Below are positions 60,762-64,000 of a DNA stretch of 64,000 nucleotides, piece by piece. Location of the stretch: contig DEOB01000010.1 of assembly GCA_002359895.1 (NCBI GenBank), positions 349,746 through 413,745 on the forward strand, read 5' to 3'. The stretch's first letter is position 1. Each line of letters opens with the position of its first letter. The notes beneath the pieces are model-generated. The model saw only the letters and a program-made list of their open reading frames with translations. It did no database searches and was not told where the DNA came from. The position numbers were made by a program, and so were the translations under genes. The DNA is from Stenotrophomonas sp. UBA2629. Lineage in GTDB: Bacteria > Pseudomonadota > Gammaproteobacteria > Xanthomonadales > Xanthomonadaceae.

Positions 60762-61688
60762 TCAGTACTTCGGCACGCTGTTGTCCACTTCTTCCGACCA
60801 CGCATCGATGCCGCCGGTGACGTTGAACACGTTGGTAAAGCCCAGTGCCAGGAACTGCTCGGCAGCCTGTGCGCTGCGGCCGCCACGGTGGCACAGGAAC
60901 GCCAGTGCGGTGTCCTTGGGCAGGGCTTCGAGCTTGGCGCGGTTGTCGCCGTCGAAGGTCTCAAACGGCGCGTTGATGGCGGCGATGGCGCGCTCGTCGG
61001 CCGGGCGCACGTCCACCAGGGTGATGCTGCCAGCGCGCAGCTGGTCGTCGGCGCTGCGCACATCCAAGGCCTGCACCGGCTTGGGTGCATTGGGGTTGTT
61101 GATGGCCAGGCCCTGGCCACGGATGTCGTCCACCCAGTCAATGGTGATGCCTTCGGCACGACGCGCGCTGGCGGCGTCGAACTGCACGCGCAGGCCGTTG
61201 GATTCAGCGGCAATGGCGTTGGCGTCAGCCGGTGCCAGCTGGAAGTTCGGCTGGAAGCGGGCATCGATGCTCAGCTGCAGTGCGGCGCCGGGGGAGTCGG
61301 CCAGTGCGCCCTTGAGCATTTCCACCGCCGCCGGGGTGACGGTGATGGTCGGCGGGGTGCGGTCCGGGGCGGCCAGGCCGAGCAGGCTGCTCAGCTCACC
61401 ACTGCCGGCCATCTGCAGAATGATGTCGCTGCCGCCGATCAGCTCGCCATCCACGTACAGCTGCGGAATGGTCGGCCAGTCGCCATAGGCCTTGATGCCT
61501 TCGCGGATTTCCTGGTCGGCCAGCACATTGACGTGGGCGAACTCCACGCCCAGATCCTGCAGTGCACCGACAGCCTTGGCCGAGAAACCGCACTGCGGCA
61601 TGGTCGGCTGGCCCTTCATGAACAGGACGACGCGGTCGGCGCCAAGGAGGGTTTCAATGCGCGAGCGCAGGGCGGGATCCAAGGACAT
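60762..61688 (-). CDS. Monothiol glutaredoxin / A-type-like / rhodanese fusion
   Basis: A 308-residue three-part protein. Residues 1-105 are a Grx4-type monothiol glutaredoxin (MKGQPTMPQCGFSAKAV, CGFS; DWPTIPQLYVDGELIGG). Residues about 110-200 resemble an IscA/HesB carrier (ITVTPAAVEMLKGAL... EGITIDWVDDIRGQGLAINNPN) but lack its three iron-sulfur Cys. Residues 205-308 are a rhodanese with active loop FLCHRGGRSAQAA. Likely role: handling sulfur or Fe-S clusters in the cytoplasm. Confidence 0.9.
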   Translation of the reverse strand: MSLDPALRSRIETLLGADRVVLFMKGQPTMPQCGFSAKAVGALQDLGVEFAHVNVLADQEIREGIKAYGDWPTIPQLYVDGELIGGSDIILQMAGSGELSSLLGLAAPDRTPPTITVTPAAVEMLKGALADSPGAALQLSIDARFQPNFQLAPADANAIAAESNGLRVQFDAASARRAEGITIDWVDDIRGQGLAINNPNAPKPVQALDVRSADDQLRAGSITLVDVRPADERAIAAINAPFETFDGDNRAKLEALPKDTALAFLCHRGGRSAQAAEQFLALGFTNVFNVTGGIDAWSEEVDNSVPKY

Positions 61689-61749
61689 CGTGTACTCGTG
61701 AGGTGGTCTGGGACAGAGGGCAATTCTACGCTGCGTGGCATCATGGGGC

Positions 61750-62520
61750 ATGACTGCCACGCAAACTCTGCATCGCATTCCCGCACGTCCCTGGCGCTGG
61801 GTGCCCTGGCTGGTGGCCTCGCAGCTGCTGGTGGTGCTGGCCTGGTGGCAGTTTGGCTGGGCCTGGGGGTTGGCTTCGCTGCTGGCCAGCCACGCCGTGT
61901 TCGTGGTGCCGGTATTCCTGCCCAACAGCCGTTTTTACGCGCCCGTGCTCAGCCGCGTGCCCGGCCCGGCGGTGTGGCTGACCATTGACGACGGCCCCTC
62001 CGACGAAACCCCGGCCATTCTGGATCTGCTGGAAAAACACGGTGCGCAGGCCACGTTCTTCATGGTCGGGGAGCGTGCCGCTGCGCATCCGGAGCGGGTG
62101 CGCGAGGTGCTGCGACGCGGGCACGGCGTGGCCAACCACAGCCATTCGCACCCGCAGGCGCGCTTCTGGGCATTGGGGCCGGGCGAGATGGGGCGTGAAA
62201 TCGCCCGTTGCCAGCAGGTGCTGGGCGATATCGCCGGTACGCCGCCGCATTGGTATCGCTCGGTGGTCGGCATGACCAACCCGTTTGTCGCTGCTGCACT
62301 CAAGCGCCACGGTCTGACGCGGGTGGGCTGGAGCGCGCGGGGCTTCGACGGCGTGGGGTGTGAGCCAGAACAGGTGGTGCAGCGTATTGGCCGCGACCTG
62401 GGCCCCGGCGCGATTGTGCTGCTGCATGAAGGCGCTGCCCACGGACACAACCTGGCCATCATTGAGGCCGTGCTGCAGCAGTTGCAGAGCAAGGGCCTGC
62501 AGGCACGCCTGCCACAGTGA
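61750..62520 (+). CDS. Membrane-anchored polysaccharide deacetylase
   Basis: A 256-residue NodB-type (CE4) protein. Two N-terminal hydrophobic segments (WVPWLVASQLLVVLAWW, LASLLASHAVFVVPVFL) anchor it. The catalytic domain has VWLTIDDGPSDETP with the Asp pair, ANHSHSHPQ with metal-binding His, WYRSVVGMTNP and VLLHEGAAHGHN. Substrate could be peptidoglycan, chitooligosaccharide or lipid-linked sugar. Confidence 0.9.
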   Translation: MTATQTLHRIPARPWRWVPWLVASQLLVVLAWWQFGWAWGLASLLASHAVFVVPVFLPNSRFYAPVLSRVPGPAVWLTIDDGPSDETPAILDLLEKHGAQATFFMVGERAAAHPERVREVLRRGHGVANHSHSHPQARFWALGPGEMGREIARCQQVLGDIAGTPPHWYRSVVGMTNPFVAAALKRHGLTRVGWSARGFDGVGCEPEQVVQRIGRDLGPGAIVLLHEGAAHGHNLAIIEAVLQQLQSKGLQARLPQ

Positions 62521-62570
62521 ACGGCGTAGACTCGCCTCCCGCTCCCACGCTGCCCCTGGACCATTGCCCC

Positions 62571-63824
62571 ATGCCCTTTTCCCAACTCGGCCTGTCCCCT
62601 TATGTGTTGCCCGCGCTGCAACAGGCGCTGCAGCAGGCCGGGTATTCGCAGCCCACACCGATCCAGCAGCAGGCGGTTCCGCTGATCGCCAAGGGCCGTG
62701 ACGTGGTGGCGCTGGCGCCAACCGGCTCGGGCAAGACGGCGGCCTATGTGTTGCCTGCATTGCAGCGTTTTGTGTTGGCGCCGGAGCGCAAGCCGCGCGT
62801 GCTGGCGCAGTTGGTGTTGGTGCCTACCCGCGAATTGGCGCAGCAGGTGGCCGATGTCTTCATCACCTTGGGCCGTCACCTGCAGCGTCAGCCGCGCGTG
62901 GTGTGTGCGGTGGGCGGGGTGTCGATCAACCCGCAGATGATGTCGCTGCGGGGCGGCGCCGATGTGGTGGTGGCCACGCCGGGGCGCTTGCTGGATCTGC
63001 TGGCGCACAACGCGTTGTCGCTCAAGCAGGTGCAGTTGCTGGTGCTGGATGAAGCCGACCGTCTGCTGGACATGGGTTTTGGTGATGAACTGCGGCAGGT
63101 GCTGGCCGAGTTGCCGGTGCGGCGGCAGACGTTGTTGTTTTCGGCAACCTTCCCCCCTGATATCGAAGCGTTGGCCGACGCCGGTCTGCACGAGCCGCAG
63201 CGGGTGGAGGTGGCCGAACAGGCGCAGCCGGAAATCGAGCAGCGCGCAATCCGCATTGACGCGGATCGACGCCTCGAACTGTTGTTGTCATTGCTGCGGG
63301 AACAGAACTGGCCGCAGGTGCTGGTGTTCGTCGGCAGCCGCCGTGACAGCGACCGCTTGGCCAGCTATCTGCGCACTGCCGAGGTGAGTGCGCAGGCATT
63401 GCATGGCGATCTCTCGCAAGGCCGCCGCATGCGCATGCTGCAGGCCTTCAAAGATGGTGAATTGCAGGTATTGGTGGCCACCGATCTGGCCGCGCGCGGC
63501 ATCGACATCGCGCGTTTGCCGGCGGTGGTCAATTACGAATTGCCGCGCTCGGCTGCGGACTACCTGCACCGCATCGGCCGTACCGGTCGTGCTGGGGAAA
63601 AGGGCCAGGCGGTGAGTTTTATTGATGCGGCATCGCTGGCGCACTGGCGTTTGATCAGCAAACGCAATGCGCTGGATGTGGTTGCTGAGACCTTGGCTGG
63701 GTTTGAACCAAAAGACGTTGAGCAGACCGCAGCGCCGTTGGCCGATGACAACGGCGGCGTAAAAGGCCGCAGGCCGAGCAAGAAGGACCGGTTGCGCGCA
63801 GCGGCTGCGGCGGCAGATCGTTAG
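62571..63824 (+). CDS. rhlE: DEAD-box RNA helicase, RhlE-type
   Basis: A 417-residue helicase with Q motif GYSQPTPIQQQAV, motif I APTGSGKT, Ia PTRELAQQ, Ib TPGRLLD, II DEADRLLDMGF, III SAT, then IV FVGSRRDS, V ATDLAARGIDI and VI HRIGRTGRAG. A basic tail (GRRPSKKDRLRAAAAAADR) may bind RNA. It unwinds RNA in degradation or ribosome assembly. Confidence 0.93.
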   Translation: MPFSQLGLSPYVLPALQQALQQAGYSQPTPIQQQAVPLIAKGRDVVALAPTGSGKTAAYVLPALQRFVLAPERKPRVLAQLVLVPTRELAQQVADVFITLGRHLQRQPRVVCAVGGVSINPQMMSLRGGADVVVATPGRLLDLLAHNALSLKQVQLLVLDEADRLLDMGFGDELRQVLAELPVRRQTLLFSATFPPDIEALADAGLHEPQRVEVAEQAQPEIEQRAIRIDADRRLELLLSLLREQNWPQVLVFVGSRRDSDRLASYLRTAEVSAQALHGDLSQGRRMRMLQAFKDGELQVLVATDLAARGIDIARLPAVVNYELPRSAADYLHRIGRTGRAGEKGQAVSFIDAASLAHWRLISKRNALDVVAETLAGFEPKDVEQTAAPLADDNGGVKGRRPSKKDRLRAAAAAADR

Positions 63825-63884
63825 GCGGGTCGCTCTGTGGAAGCGGAGCTGCTCTGTTGCTCGCTTGGCGCGTTCGAAATGTGG

Positions 63885-64000
63885 AGCATCCCCTCTCCCC
63901 AACCCCTCTCCCGCTAGGGGAGAGGGGCTTCAAAACTGCAGTTGCAAGCATCGCTTCAACTTGCTTTGAACATAGCCCGCCTCCCCTCGCGGGAGAGGGG
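63885..64000. repeat. CCCTCTCCC/GGGAGAGGG intergenic repeat
   Basis: CCCCTCTCCC-GCTA-GGGGAGAGGGG forms a hairpin near 63902-63926, and a second GGGAGAGGGG arm begins at the right edge, so a further copy continues past the window. This repeat class is common between Xanthomonadaceae genes. Confidence 0.7.

Noticed and set aside
1..64000. tRNA or rRNA genes
   Set aside because: No cloverleaf with conserved T-loop words and no rRNA sequence was recognised on either strand by eye; a tRNA scan would be decisive.

Overview
The window looks like a chromosomal segment of a Xanthomonadaceae bacterium, most likely a Stenotrophomonas or close relative. The reasons are high-G+C coding sequence, a Xanthomonas-type GlcNAc regulon (NagP/NagR/NagB-II/NagA/NagQ plus two glucokinase-like kinases and a TonB-dependent receptor), and several GTAG-type inverted repeats (SMAG-like) between genes. 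No rRNA, tRNA, CRISPR array or complete mobile element is visible. All functional calls come from reading motifs and gene order; no database search was run.

Region 1 (1-13987) is a chitin/GlcNAc utilisation locus. The minus strand carries kinase NagK-II, a TonB-dependent receptor, a secreted GH20 beta-hexosaminidase and kinase NagK-I, which runs off the left edge. The plus strand carries nagP-nagR-nagB2-nagA-nagQ. Three near-identical TGACAACG-centred operators, the probable NagR boxes, sit upstream of nagK-I, nagK-II and nagP and tie the locus into one regulon: hexosaminidase releases GlcNAc, the receptor imports it over the outer membrane and NagP over the inner membrane, then kinase, deacetylase and deaminase feed fructose-6-P.

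Region 2 (14-39.4 kb) is mostly housekeeping and accessory genes: an S41 protease-like gene lodged inside a duplicated SMAG junction, cca, slt, a lone exbD, rhtA, a phosphatase/nuclease, two DsbA lipoproteins, cytochrome c4, engB, a secreted metallo-beta-lactamase-fold hydrolase with an AraC regulator, a VIT protein, gshA, redox proteins, MarR and LysR regulators, an amidohydrolase, ankyrin, DJ-1 and AraC-type genes, and a CBS protein.

Region 3 (39.6-46.7 kb) is the most striking system. It is a six-gene, translationally coupled operon (TonB-dependent receptor, DUF2478 protein, binding protein, FecCD-type permease, ATPase, SAM methyltransferase) with a ModE-like operator in front, diverging from a modE gene that has two Mop domains and an FNR-like box. 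It looks like a TonB-dependent uptake route for molybdate or a molybdate chelate.

Region 4 (46.8-55.1 kb) holds a TerC/CBS/CorC membrane protein, then an accessory region with lower G+C patches: an N/Q-rich 50-residue protein, a truncated LysE/ArgO gene, repeated GGGGTCAGAGT elements, a MAPEG-like protein, an alpha/beta hydrolase, a Nudix hydrolase, an A+T-rich pair (stand-alone TOPRIM protein plus unknown protein) and an IS3 remnant.

Region 5 (55.1-64 kb) returns to core genes: the glutathione-dependent formaldehyde operon (frmR-frmA-unknown-fghA), a Dph6-like protein, DegV, a DUF924 protein, a glutaredoxin/A-type-like/rhodanese fusion, a polysaccharide deacetylase and a RhlE-type helicase.
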